From assembly GCA_021442155.1 (NCBI GenBank), contig CM038215.1:3620976-3684975 (forward strand): a DNA stretch of 64,000 bases, given 5' to 3'. The DNA is from Cymbidium sinense (lineage: Eukaryota > Streptophyta > Magnoliopsida > Asparagales > Orchidaceae). The notes beneath the pieces are model-generated. The model made no database searches, was not told the DNA's origin, and was given only the letters and a program-made list of their open reading frames with translations. The first letter of the stretch is position 1. Every line of letters begins with the position of its first letter. Of this stretch, positions 24,301-36,949 are shown in pieces. A program made the translations under genes and the position numbers.

Positions 24301-25462
24301 ATTTTTAAATTATTTTATTAGGTTTAGGTTTTTTTATTTATTTTATTTTTAGGTTTTATTTAATTTGGTAAGTTTGTTTTTTTAGGTTTGGGGTTTAAGG
24401 ATTAGGGTTTAGGTTTATTGTGTTAGGGCTCAGGTTAGGTTTGTGGTTTAGGATTTAGGGTGGGTCAGGTTTAAGGTTTTAAGGTTTATGGTTTAGGGTT
24501 TGGGTTTAGGGTTAGGGTTAGGGCATTTTATTATTTTTTTTATGTTTTTAAATTAAGCAAACTTGTAGGTTTGGTTTATTTAATTTATTTAGTTATTTTT
24601 TATTTATTTTAGTTTATTTAAATTTTTTATTTTTATTTTGGTTTATGTTTATTTTTATTTAGTTGAGTTTATTTATTTTAGTTTCAGTTTTTATTTTAGT
24701 TTATTTTTTTAGTTTAGTTTAAGTTTTATTTATTTTTATGGTTAAGGTTTTAATTTTTATTTTTAGGTTTAAGTTTAGTTTTTTTTTATGTTCTTAGGTT
24801 CAGGTTTTAATTTTTTATTTTAGGATTACTTTTAGGTTTTATTTTTTAGTTTAGGTTTAGGTTTATTTTTAATTTATTTTATTTTATTTAGGGTTTTGGT
24901 TTTTTAGGTTTTATTTTAGGTTTAGTTTAGGTTTTATTTATTTTAGTTTAGGTCATTATTTATTTTATTTGAGGTTTCATTTTGGGGTTTATGTTTTATA
25001 TTTTACTTATTTTTTAGGTTTTATTTTAGGTTTATTTAGGTTTTATTTAGTTTTTATTTTATTTTATTTCAGATTTATTTTATTTTTATTTTATTTAGAT
25101 TTTTTATTTCTTAGTTTAGTTAACATTTTTATTTATTTTATTTTATTTTAGTTTTTATTAGGTTTAGGTTTAGGTTTAGGTTTAAGTTTTAGTTTAGGTT
25201 TTTATTTTATTTTATTTTATTTTAAAATATTATTTTTTAAGTTCTTTTATTTATTTTATTTTAAGGTTTTATTTAGTTTGGGTTTAGGTTTTTAGCTTTT
25301 TAGGGTTTAGGGTTTGGGGTTTAGGGTTTAGGGTTTAGGGTTTAGGGTTTAGGGTTTAGGTTTTAAGGTTTAGGGTTTAAGGTTTTAGGATTTAGTATTC
25401 AGGTTATAAGTATGGTGTTTAGGTTTTAGTTTAGGGTTTAGGGATTTTAGTTTTTTCTTAAA

Positions 25463-25915
25463 CAGATAACAAATTCATATTCAACATTTCTTCTTTTTGA
25501 TTTCACACCAAGTTTTCTAAGACACAAGCGATGAGATAGATAAAAAATGAGCACACATAGAGAAAATCAAAAACCCTAGATAATTAGAACTGTCTCTACT
25601 GTACAAAAAAAATTCCATAAGCATTGATTACTTTCTTTCTTCGCTTTCTCCAGCTCCATCGAACCACCGCCTCTCGTAGGATCCACCATCATATCCCCTA
25701 TCTTTCCCGCTACCACCATAATGGCTATAACCTCCGTCACTCCTCCTACCTCCATAAACACCATTGCTCTGACCACTACCTCCATATTTACCAGCACCTC
25801 CAGATCCCCCACCACCACTGTGATAATCGCCGCCTCTACCTTCGCCTCCACAGCCAGATTTAGACTGAGCTTGGTTGATAGTGATGTTCCTACTATCAAG
25901 GTTCTGCCCATTCTT
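25463..25915 (-). pseudogene. GR-RBP 3' fragment, copy 2
   Basis: In the minus-strand frame starting at the array junction (CCCTAAG|AATGGGCAG) the peptide begins NGQNLDSRNITINQAQSKSG, the end of an RRM (the segment after its last strand), and continues as a Gly/Tyr/Ser/Asp/Arg-rich tail (YHSGGGGSGG, YGGSGQSNG, RSDGGYSHYGGS, KDRGYDGGSY). It stays open to the end of the tail; the terminal part is altered after WFDG. The RRM with RNP1 and RNP2 is absent and replaced by telomere-like repeats. The 3' UTR is partly deleted around 25,505. Other frames through this Gly-codon tract are open too, but they are shadows. No promoter or start context is visible. Confidence 0.85.
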
Positions 25916-28900
25916 AGGGTTTAGGTTTATTTGGTTTTAAGGTTTAGGTTTATTTTTTAATTTATTTAGTTACTTTTGATTTAGGATTTGGGTTTAGGGT
26001 TTAGGTTTTGGGTGGAGGGTTTAGTATTTAGTGTGTGTGTAGGGGTTTAGGGTTTGTGGTTTTAGGGTTTATGCTTAGTGCAGGGTTTAGGATTGGGGTG
26101 TGTAGGTTTTTTTTTAGGGTTTAGGTTTTAGGGTTTAGGGTTTAGGGTTTAGGGTTTAAAGTGGTTTGCTTAAGGTTGTAGCTTTAGGGTTTAGGGTTTA
26201 TGGTTAGACTTTAAGTTTAGGGTTTAGGTTTTTTTTTCAAATTAAGTAAACTGGTAGGTTTATGTTTATTTAGTTTTTTAATTTATTTTTTATTTTTATT
26301 TAGGTTTATTTTATTATTTAGTTATATTTATTTATTTTAGTTTATTATTTTAGGATTAGGTTTAGGTTTAGGTTTTTTTTTAGTTGAGTTTTATTTTTAT
26401 TTTATTTTTATTTTAGGTTTTATTTTTTTAATCTTTAGGTTTAGTTTAAGTTTCTTTTATTTTATTTAGGTTTAGGTTTTTAGTTTTCTTAGGTTTATTT
26501 TTAGGTTTATTTTTAGTTTATTTTATTTTACTTTATTTAGGTTTAGGTTTAGGTTTAGTTTATAGTTTATTTATTTTAGGTTTAGGTTTTAATTTTTATG
26601 TATTTTTAGGTTTTATTTTTAGGTTTAGCTTTTTATTTACTTTTTATTTTACTTTATGTTAGGTTTAATTTATTTTTATTTTACATTACATTTTTATTTT
26701 ATTGAGGTTTTTTATTCTTAGGTTTTTTTCTTTATTTTTTTAGTTTAGTTTAAGTTTTCTTTATTTTATTTTTTAATATATTTTAATTTTAGGTTTAGGT
26801 TTAGGTTTTTATTTAGGTTTTTTATTTTATTTATATTTTTATTTTATTTAGGTTTAGGTATTTATTTATTTTATTTTTAAGTTTTATTTAGTTTAGTGTT
26901 AAGTGACTAGAGTTTATGGTTTTAGGGTTTAGGGTTAGCTTTGGGTTTAGAGTTAGTTTAGGGTTTAAGGTTTAGGGTTTAGGGTTTATGCTTTAGGGAT
27001 TAGGGTTTTTAGGGTTTAGGGCTTAGGATTTAGGGTTTAGGGTTAGGGTTTAGGGTTTAAGATTTTTCACGATTGTGGTTTAGTGTTTGGGTTTAGATTT
27101 GGTTTAGGGTTTATTTTAAGAAAAATTTAAATAAACCCAGTTTAGTTTATTTAGTTTATTTAGTTTATTTTATTTTATTTAGTTTATTTATTTTTTTATT
27201 TTTTATTATTTTATTTTATTTTAGTTTAGATTATTTATTTTAGGTTTATTGATTTTGGTTTAGTTTTTTTATTTTAGTTAATTTTTTAGGTTAAAGTTTA
27301 TGCTTATTTTTTAGTTTAGCTTAAATTTTATTTTATTTTTTTAGTTTAGTTTCTATTTTTTTTTAGGTTTAGGTTTAGGGTTTTATTGTATTTTTTTAGG
27401 TTTAGGTTTTAGGTTTTCATTTTAGTTTTATTTTTTAGTTTAAGTTTAGGTTTATTTTTTGTTTATCTTAAAGATTTTTTTAGGTTTACTTTTTAACGTT
27501 TAGTTTATTTTAAGTTTAGTTTTAGGTTTAGTTTATTTTAAGTTTAGTTTTAGGTTTTATTTATTTTAGTTTAGTTTATTTTAGATTAGGTTTATGTTTA
27601 GGTTTATTTTATTTTGTTTATTTTAGGTTTAAGTTTTTTTATTAGTTTAGGGTTTAGGTTTTATTTTTTATTTATTTTAAAGATTTTTTTAGGTTTACTT
27701 TTTAACGTTTACCTTTTTATTTAGTTTTTATTTTATTTTATTTTAGGTTTATTTTATTTTTATTTTATGTCTAGTTTTAATTTTATTTAGGTTTTTTTTG
27801 TAAGTTTATTTAATTTTTTAAGTTTAGTTTACATTTTATTTATTTTATTTTTAGTTTTTTTTATCTTTATTTTATTTTATTCAAGTTTAGGTTTAGGTTT
27901 AGGTTTTTAGGTTTAGGTTTTAGTTTTTTGTTTATTATTATTTTATTTAGGTTTAGGTTTTATTTATTTTATTTTTAGATTTTATTTAGTTTAGTTTTAC
28001 ATTTTAGATTTTAGGGTTTAGAATTGGGGGGTTTGGGGTTTAAGGTTTAGGGTTTAGGATGGTTTATGGTTTTAGGGTTTAGGGTTTAGGGTTTAGGATT
28101 TAGTGTAATGTTGGGTAAGGGTTTAGGGTTTATGGTTTATTAGGGTGTGGTTTAAAGTTTTCATGGGTTGGTTTAGGGTTTATTACTCACGATTTAGGGT
28201 TTAGGGTAAGGGTTTTTTAATTTTTTATTATTTCTTTAAATTAAATAAAATGGTAGGTTTAAATTTATTTAGTTTATTTTTTTATATATTTTAGTTTTTT
28301 TATTTTTTATTTTTATTTAGGTTTATTTTTATTTTTATTTAGTTTAGTTTATTTATTTTAGGTTTATTTATCTTAGTTTAGGTTTTAATTTTATTTATTT
28401 TAGGTTTATTTTTAGTTTAGTTTTATTTTTATTTTATTTTAAGGTTTAAGTTTTATTTTTATTTTAGGTTTAGGTTTAGCTTTTAGTTTATTTTTTAGGT
28501 TTAGGTTTTAGGTTTTATTTTAGGATTATTTTAGGTTTTAATTTTAGTGAGGTTTAGGCTTATTTTATTTTATTTTATCCATTTAGTGTCTGATTTAGGT
28601 TTAGGTTTAGTATATTTTAGGTTTAGGTTTAGGTTTTACTTATTTTAGTTTAGTTTATTTTACTTTAGGTTTATCTTTATTTTTTAGGTTTAGTTTTAGG
28701 GTTTAAGTTATATATTTTACTTATTTTAAGGCTTTACTTCTAGGTTTATTTTTTAGTTTTAGGTTTTTATTTAATTTTTATTTTATTTTATTTTAGGTTT
28801 ATTTTTTATTTTATTTAGGTTTTTAATTTTTTTTAGTTTAGTTTAGGTTTTTATTTATTTTATTTTAGTTTTGTTTATAGTTTTAATTTTTTATTTTTAA

Positions 28901-29262
28901 GTTTAAGTTTAGGTTTAGGTTTAGGTTTTATATTTTATTTTATTATTATTTATTTTATTTGGTTTTTTTATTTATTATATTTTTTAGGTTATATTTAGTT
29001 TAGGTTTAGTTTTAGATTTTTAGAGTTTAGGGTTTAGTAAGTGTTGGGTTTTGGTTTGGGTTTGGGTTGGGGTTTAAGGATTAGGGTTTAGGGTTTAGGG
29101 TTTTGGTTTTAGAGTTTAGGGTTTAGGGTTTTAGGGTTTAGGGTTTAGGGTTTAAGGTTTAGAGTTTAGGGTTTAAGGTTTAGGATTTTTAGGGTTTAGG
29201 GTTTAGGTTTTAGGTTTAGGGTTCAGGTTTTAGTTTTGGGTTTACGATTTTTGATTTTTTTT

Positions 29263-29735
29263 AATTGGTAACAAATTCAGATACAACATTTCTTCTTTTT
29301 GATTTCATCAACCAAATAACACACCAAGTTTTCTAAGACACATGCGAGCCATATATAAGAAATGAGCACGGATAGAGCAAATCAAAAACCCTAGATAACT
29401 AGAGTCGTCTCTACTGTAAAGACATAGTTCCATAAGCAGCAGATCAAATCGTTCGTTCTTCAGTTTCTCTAGTTCCAACCAGAATCAAACATCGACCTCT
29501 CATGTAGCAGGATCCACCATCATATCCCCGATCTCTCCCTCCGCCACCACCACAATTGTAACCTCCGTCACTCCTCCCGCCTCTATAACCACCACTACTC
29601 CGACCACCACCTCTGTATCTACCATCACCACCAGATCCCCCAACACCACTGTGATAACTGCCACCTCCACTACCAGATCTAGATTGAGCCTGGTTGACTA
29701 TGATGTTCCTACCGTCAAAGTTCTACCCATTCGTA
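29263..29735 (-). pseudogene. GR-RBP 3' fragment, copy 3
   Basis: Minus strand. The first codons read N-G-stop-N, then FDGRNIIVNQAQSRSGSGGG, then YHSGVGGSGGDGRYRGGG, RSSGGYRGGRSDGGYN and GRDRGYDGGSCY. At the C terminus the codon order Asn-TAG-Arg-Asn-TGA shows the ancestral GR-RBP ending NWRN followed by a stop, with the Trp codon TGG changed to TAG. The 3' UTR carries the marker AATAACACACC and an internal AAACCCTAG (on +) near 29,385. Junctions with the array are the same as in the other copies. Confidence 0.85.
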
Positions 29736-30361
29736 GGGTTTAGGTTTAGGTTTAGGTTAATTAAGCTTTATGGTTTAGGTTTATTTTATAATTTATTTAG
29801 TAACTTTAGGTTTAGGCTTAGGTTTAGCGTTTAGGGTTTAGGATTTAGGTTTCAGTTTAGGTTTAGGTTTTAGTTTAGGTTTTTATTTTTTTAATTTTTT
29901 TTATTTATTCAAGTTTAGGTTTTTTATTTATTCTTTTTAATATTTTATTAAGTTTAGGTTTAGGTTTTTAGGTTTTTAGGGTTTAGGGATTAGGGTTTAG
30001 GGTTTACGATTAAGGGTTTGGGGTTCATGATTTAAGGTTTAGGGTTTAGGGATGTAGGTTTAGGGTTTAGGGTTTAGGTTTTAGGGTTTAAGGTTTAGGG
30101 TTTAGGGTTTAGGGTTTAGGGTTTAGGGTTTAAGGTTTAGGATTTTAGGGTTTAGAGTTTAAGGTTTAGGGTTTAGGGTTGAGGGTTTAGGGTTTAGGGT
30201 TGTAGGTTTAGGGCTTAGGGTTTAGGGTTTAGGGTTAGTTTTTGAGTTTAGGGTTAGGATTTTTTTATTTTTTTATTTCTTTTTATTTTTAAGGTTTAGG
30301 GTTTAGAGTTTAAGTTTATGAATCAGGTTTTAGTTTATAGTTTAGGGTTTTTGGTTTTTTT

Positions 30362-30832
30362 TAACATAGAATAAATTCAGATTCAACATTTCTTCTTTTT
30401 GATTTCATCAAGCAAGTAACACACCAAGTTTTCTAAGAAACAAGTGACGAGATAGATAAGAAATGAGCACGCATAGTGCAAATCAAAAACCCTAGATTAC
30501 TAGAATACTCTCTACTATAAAGGCACAGTTCCATAAGCACCAAATCGATGCTCTTCGCTTTCTAGCTCCCATGAACCACCTCTCTCAAGTAGTTAGATCG
30601 ACCATCATATCCCTGATCTCTCCCTCCGCCACCACTACGGTTGTAACCTCTGTTGCTCCTCCAGCCTCCATAACCACCACTGCTTTGACCACCACCTCCA
30701 TATCCACCAACACCTCCAGATCCCCAACCACCACTGTGGTAACTGTTGCCTCCGCCATCACCTCTACCATCAGATCTAGACTGAACCTGGTTGATAGTGA
30801 TGTCCCTGCCGTCAAGGTTCATCGCATTCTTA
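30362..30832 (-). pseudogene. GR-RBP 3' fragment, copy 4
   Basis: Minus strand. An open frame, 30,822 to 30,562, begins at an internal ATG and reads NLDGRDITINQVQSRS, then a Gly-rich tail with YHSGGWGSGGVGGYGGGG, QSSGGYGGWRSNRGYNRSG and GRDQGYDGRSNY. The final residues are altered by a small deletion near 30,570. This is one of the best preserved tails. It still lacks the RRM core, so an RNA-binding function in the usual sense is not expected. The distance to copy 3 is about 1.1 kb, similar to the general higher-order period. Confidence 0.85.
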
Positions 30833-31995
30833 GGGTTTAGGTTTAGGTTTAGGTATATTAGGTTTTAGAGTTTAGGTTTACTTTTTAATTTATTTAGTTA
30901 CCTTAGCTTTAGGCTTAGGGTTTGTGGTTTAGGGTTTAGGGTTTAGGGTTAGTGTTCAGGGTTTAGGGTTTAAGGTTTAGGGTTTTAGGATTTATGTTTT
31001 TATGGTTTAGTGTTTAGGGTTAGGGTTTAGGGTTTACGGTTTAGTGTTTAGGGTTTTCTAGGGTTTAGGATTTAGGGTTGTAGGTTTACTGTTGTAGGTT
31101 TAGGGTTTAGGGTTTAGGATTAGTTTTAAGATTTAGGGTTTCTTTTTTTTAATTAAGTAAATCAGTAGGTTTAGGTTTATTTAGCTTACTTAGTTTATCT
31201 TTTATTTATTTTAGTTTAATTTAGTTTTTATTTTTATTTAGGTTTATTTTTTCTTTTTATTTAGTTTAGTTTATTTCTTTTAGTTTAGGTTTTTTAGTTT
31301 AGTTTATTTTTTAGGTTTATGTTTAGGTTTAAGTATATTTTTTAGTTGAGTTTTATTTTTATTTTATTTTATTAGGTTTAGGGTTTAGGGTTTAGGGTTT
31401 GAGTGAGTAGGATTTAGGGTTTTAGGGTTTGGTTCAGAGGATTTTGGTCAGGGTTTAATGTTTAGGCTTTAGGATAAGGTTTTTAGAGTTTAGTGTTTAT
31501 GGTTCAGTGTTTAGCATTTAGGGTTTTAGGTTTCTGGTTTGGGTTTTAGGGTTTTAAGGCTTAGGGTTTAGGGTTTTGGGTTTAGGGTTAGTTTTAGGGT
31601 TTTAGGTTTAAGGTTATGGTTTTTTTATTTTATTTTTTATTTTTTTATTTTTATTTTTTTATTTTTTATTTTTTATTCTTACGGTTTAGGGTTTAAGGTT
31701 TAGGGTTTAGGGTTTAAGTTTTAGGTTTAGGGTTTAGGGTTTAGGTTTTAGGGTTGGGATTTAGGTTTTAGTTTAGGTTAATTTTTAAATTAAGTAAACC
31801 TGTAGGTTTATGGTTTTTTTAGTTTATTTAGTTTATTTTTTTATTTAGATTTATTTTTTATTATATTTTGTTTATCTTATTTATTTTAATATAAGTTTTT
31901 TTATTTTAGTTTATTTTTTTTGGTTTAAGTTTATGTTTATTTTTTAGTTTAGTTTTATTTTGATTTCATTTTTTAGGTTTATGGTTTTTGATTTT

Positions 31996-32464
31996 ATTTA
32001 ACAGAGGTCAAATTTAGATTGAACATTTCAATGTAACACACCAAGTTTTCTGAGACACGAGTGACGACATAGATTAAAAATGAGCAAGCATAGAGCAAAT
32101 CAAAAACCCTAGATAACTAAAACCTTCTTTACTATAAAGACACAATTCCATAAGCAGCAGATCGGATTGGCCATTCTTCAATTTCTGCAGTTCACATTAG
32201 AACCAGCCTACCCTCTCGAGTAGCAGGATCGACCATTATATCCCCGATCTCTCCCTCCCCCATCACCACGGTTGTAACTTCCATCGTTCCTCCCACCTCC
32301 ATAACCACCACTTCTCCGACCAACACCTCCATATCCACTAGGACCTCTAGATCTCCCACCACCACTGTGATAATTGTCACCTTCACCTTTGCCTCCACCA
32401 CCAGAACTAGACTGAGCCTGGTTGACGGTGATTTTCCCTTCTTCAAGGTTCTGCCCATTCATAG
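31996..32464 (-). pseudogene. GR-RBP 3' fragment, copy 5
   Basis: Minus strand. An open frame, 32,462 to 32,208, starts with MNGQNLEEGKITVNQAQSSS, including the Met that precedes NGQ in intact GR-RBPs. It continues as a Gly-rich tail (YHSGGGRSRG, GYGGVGRRSGGYGGG, DRGYNGRSCYSRG). The start of the 3' UTR is shortened relative to copies 3, 4 and 6. The original stop is displaced: Ser-Asn-stop replaces SDGN. The ATG makes it formally translatable, but the upstream sequence is telomere-like repeat. Confidence 0.85.
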
Positions 32465-33342
32465 GGTTTTGGTTTAGTTTTAGGTTTATTAGGTTTTGGG
32501 GTTTAGGGTTGATTTTTTAATTTATTTAGTTACTTTAGGTTTAGGTTTAGGGTTTGGGGTTTAGGGTTTAGGGTTAAGGTTTATGATTTGGGGTTTAGGG
32601 TTTAGGGTTTATGCTTTTAAGGTTTAAGGTTTAGGATTACAAATTAGGGTTTAGGGTTTAGGATTTTTTAGGGTTTAAGGTTTAGGGTTTAGGGTTTGGA
32701 GTTGTAAGTTTATGTTGTAAGTTTAGGGTTTAGGGTTTAAGGTTAGTTTTAGGGTATAGGGTTTTGGATTCAGGGTTTAGAGTTTTTTTCTTAATTAAGT
32801 AAACTGGTAGATTTAGGTTTATTTAGTTTACTTAGTTTATTTTTTTATTTATTTTAGTTTTTTTTATTTTTTTATTTTAAATTAGGTTTATTTTTTTTAT
32901 TTAGCTTAATTTATTTATTTTATATTTATTTAATTTAGTTTAAGTTTTTTATTTAAGTTTATTTTTAAATTTTAGGTTTAGGTTTATGTTTATTTTTTTA
33001 GTTTAGTTTTATTTTTATTTTATTTTTTAGGTTTAGATTTTATTTTTTATTTTTAGGTTTAGGTTTAGGTTTTTATTTTATTTTCCTAGGCTTACATTTT
33101 AGGTTTTTATTTTAGGTTACTTTTTAGGTTTTATTTTTCAATTTAGGTTTAAGTTTATTTTTAAATTTAGGTTTAGGTTTAAGTTTAGTTTATTTTAGGT
33201 TTAGGTATAGGTTTTATTTTAAGTTTAGTTTATTTTAGTGTAACTTTTGTTTTATTTTATTTTTATTTTAGGTTGAGGATTTTTTCTCTTAGTTTAGTGT
33301 TTATGTTTTAGTTTAGAGTTTAGGGTTTTTGTTTCTTTTTCT

Positions 33343-33815
33343 TAACATATAGCAAATTCATATTCAACATTTTTTCTTTTTGATTTCATCAACCAAGTAA
33401 CACACCAAGTTTTCTAAGACACAAGCGATGACATAGATGAAAAATTAGCACACATAGAGCAAATCAAAAACCTTAGATAACTAGAATAGTCTCTACTGTA
33501 AAGACAAAGTTCCATAAGAAGCAGATCGGATCGACCGTTCTTTAGTCTCTGCAGTTCCTATCAGAACCACCCCAGCCTCTCGAGTAGCGGGATCGCCAAT
33601 CATATCCCCAATCTCTCCCTTCGCCACCACCACGGTTGTAACCTCCATCGCTACTCCTACCTCCATAACCACCACTACTCTGACCACCACCTCCATATCC
33701 ACCGACACCAGATCCCCACCACCACTGCAGTCGCCCGCCTTGGCTCCACCTTGAATCAAGATAGAGCTTGGTTCACGATGATGTTCTTATCGTCATGGTT
33801 CTACCCATTCTTAGG
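33343..33815 (-). pseudogene. GR-RBP 3' fragment, copy 6
   Basis: Minus strand. The region after the breakpoint is frameshifted early (deletion near 33,735 in the Gly tract), but the tail, C terminus and 3' UTR are well kept. The last codons read GSDRNCRD and TAA (33,542-33,544), matching the GR-RBP ending SDGNWRN-stop with Trp changed to Cys. The 3' UTR has the AAGTAACACACC marker. The frame 33,759-33,493 is a shifted frame of this fragment. Confidence 0.8.
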
Positions 33816-36800
33816 GTTTAGGTTTAGGTTTAGGTTTATTAGGTTTTAGGGTTTAGGTTTATTTTTTAATTTATTTAGTTACTTTAGGTTTAGGTTTAGG
33901 TTTAGGATTTGGGGTTTAGGGTTTAGGGTTTAGGGTTAGGGTTTAGGGTTTAGGGTTTAGGGTTTAGGGTTTTAGGGTTTATGCTATTAGGGTTTAGCGT
34001 TTAGGGTTAGGGTTTAAGGTTTTTTAGGGTTTAGGGTTGTAGGTTTAGGGTTTAAGATTTAGGGTTTACGACAAATGCTTTAGAATTTAGTGTTTAAACT
34101 AGGTTTAGGTTTATTTAGCATATTTAGTTTATTGTTTATTTATTTTATTTTACATTATTTTTTTTATTTAGGTTATTTTTTTTAATTAGTTTAGTTTATT
34201 TATTTTAGTTTAGGTTTTTTTATTATAGTTTATTTTTTAGATTTAGGTTTAGGTTTATGTTTATTTTTTAATTGAGTTTTAATTTTATTTTATTTTTTAG
34301 GTTTAGGTTTTATTTTTTATTATTAGGTTTAGGTTTAGGTTTTTATTTTATTTTTAAAAGTTTATTATTTAGTTTATTTATTTTAAGTTTATTTTTAAGT
34401 TTATTTTTAGTTTATTTTATTTATTTAGTTTATTTTAGGGAAAGGTTTAGGTTTAATTTATTTTAATTTAGTTTATTTTAGTTTAGGTTTAGGTTCTTTT
34501 TTTATTTATTTTAGGCTTAGGTTTTTTTTAGTTTAAGGTTTAGGTTTTTTTTAATTTATTTTTTAGTTTTATATTTAGTTTTATTTTTTAGATTTAGGTT
34601 TTTATTTAGTTTTTATTTTATTTTATTTTATTTTAGGTTTATTTTATTTTTAATTTACATTTAGTTTTTATTTTATCTAGGTTCTTTTATTCTTAAGTTT
34701 ATTTTATTTTTTTAGTTCAGTTCAGGTTTTTATTTATTTTATTTTATTTTATTTTAAATTTTTAGGTTTAGGTTCAGGTTTTAGTTATAGTTTTCATTTA
34801 ATTTTTTATTTTATTTCATTCAAGTTTTATTTTATTTTGATGTTTATTTAGTTTGAGCTCACGTTTAGGTTTTAGATTTGTCAAAGGCGGTTAGGGTTTA
34901 TAGTCAATTGGAGGATTTGGGTTTAGTAGTCATGGGTTTAGGGCATGGTGGGGTTTTAGGCTAGTGGTTTAGAGTTTATTGGTTTAGGGTTTAGCTTAAG
35001 ATGGGTTGAGTGCCTGGCTAGTGGCTCAGGTTTAGCTCAGTTAGGTAGGTTATACTATTTAGTGTTTAGTGGTTTTGGGGTAGATTACAGGTTGGTTTAG
35101 GGGTCCAGTTTGAGGTGGTAGGATTTGGCCTATGTTTAGGGTTTAGGGTTTTCATTTATAAAGTAGTTTATTTTTATTTTTTATTTTTATTTTACTTTAT
35201 ATTTTTTTATTTAGATTTTTTATTTAGTTTATCTTAATTTTAGGTTTATTTATTTTAGTTTAGGTTTATTATTGTAATTTATTTTTTAGGTTTAAGTTTA
35301 GGTTTATTTATTTTTTTAGTTTATTTATTTTTTATTTTTTTTTTTATTTTAGTTTAGGTTTTATTTTATTTTTTTAGGTTTAGTTTATGTTTATTTTTTG
35401 ATTTTACTTTTTTTTAGTTTAGTTTAGGTTTATTTTAGTCCATTTTATTTAATTTAGGGTTTATGTTTTATTTTAGGTTATAGGTTTTCTTATTTTATTT
35501 TAGGTTTTAGGTTTATTTTATTTTGTTTTATTTTTATTTAGTTTTTTTTAGTTTAGTATTTTAGATTTTATTTTATTTTTATTTAGGTTTAATTTTTAGG
35601 TTTAAGTTTTTGGTTTAGGGTTTAGGTTTAGGGTTTATGGTTTTATTTAGGTTTGCATAGGTTTAGTTAGGTCAGTATATGGTTAGTTTTAAGTTTACTT
35701 TATTTTTATTTAGGATTTAGGTTTTGTTTGGTTGGGTTTAGGGTTTAGTGGTTAAGGGTTTAGGGTTTAAGGTTGGGGTTTAGTTTAGGTTTAGGGTTTA
35801 GGGTGGTTTGGGACAGGTTTAGGTTGAATTTTGTGGTAGGTTTTTTCAGGATTAGAAACAAGTTTTTTTTGGTTAGTTTATTTTAGTTAGGGTTTATTTA
35901 GAGTTGGTTAGGTTTATTTTTGGTTAGAATTAAAAAGTTTTTTTAAAATGATCAGTTTAACATATCCAGATATTTTTTTTTGTTTTAGTTTCCTTTATTT
36001 TATTTTCATTTTTATTTTTTTTTTTTTTTTATTTCTTTATTTATTTTAGGTTTACTTTTATTTAGTCCTGGTTTTATTTTAGTTTAGGTTTTATTTTAGT
36101 TTTTTTTAGGTTTATTTAATATACTTTAGTTTAGGTTTAGTGTGGGTTTGGGTTGGGTTTAGGTATGGTTTAGGGTTTAGGATTTAGTGTTTTTCAGGAT
36201 TATTAATTATTTTTTTATTTTTAGGGTTTAAAGTTTATCTATTTTAGGGTTATGGTTTTAAGGTGGGTTTTAGGGTTTAGAGTTTAGGTTTAGGTTTATT
36301 TAGGTAGGGTTTAGGTAGGTTGTTGTATGTTTCAATTTAGTGAGTTTAGGTTTCATTTAGGGTTTAGATTTAGGATTCAGGAGTTTTTTCAATTAAGTAA
36401 ACCCATGTGATATAGTTTATTTAGTTTACTTAGTTTCTTTTTCTTTATTTTAGTTTTTATTTTTTTTTATTTTATTTTTATTTTATTTTATTTTTAGTTA
36501 ATTTATTTTAGTTTCATATTTTAGTTTATTTTTATGTGAGTTTAGTTTAGGTTTATTTTTTAGTTTAGTTTTATTTTAATTTTATTTTTTGTCTTTTTTT
36601 TTAGTTTATTTTATTTTATTTAATTTTTAGGTTTAGGTTTAGTTTATTTTAGGTTTTGGCTTTATTTATTTTTTTAAGTTTATTTTAGTTTGAGTTATAT
36701 TTTAGGTTTAGATTTTATTTTTATTTATTTTTAGTTTTATTTATTTTATATTTTAGGTTTAGGTTTTAGTTATTTTTTTTTTTTATTTGTATTTTTATTT

Positions 36801-36949
36801 CTTTACATTTAGTTTTTATTTTTAGGTTTTTATTCTTTTTATTTTATTTTATCTAGTTTAGTTTATGTTTTATTTAATTTTGTTTTTTAGTTCATCCAAG
36901 TTTATTTATTTATCTTTATGTTTATTTTAATTTAAGTTTATTTAGGGTT

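Noticed and set aside
24969..25151. Hydrophobic Phe/Leu/Tyr frames in the array (also 34,272-34,466 and 43,157-43,408)
   Set aside because: They are translations of TTTTATTT-type repeats. They resemble membrane segments only by composition.
25576..25911. Minus-strand Val/Met/Glu-rich frames over GR-RBP copies
   Set aside because: These are the +1 frame of the Gly-rich tract. The same holds for 30,585-30,815, 32,192-32,458, 33,493-33,759 and 61,792-62,055.
25624..25924. Plus-strand frames rich in Thr/Ser/His over GR-RBP copies
   Set aside because: They are the antisense reading of Gly/Tyr codons. The minus-strand frame matches the GR-RBP family; the same applies at 30,571-30,840, 61,871-62,065 and 17,681-17,986.
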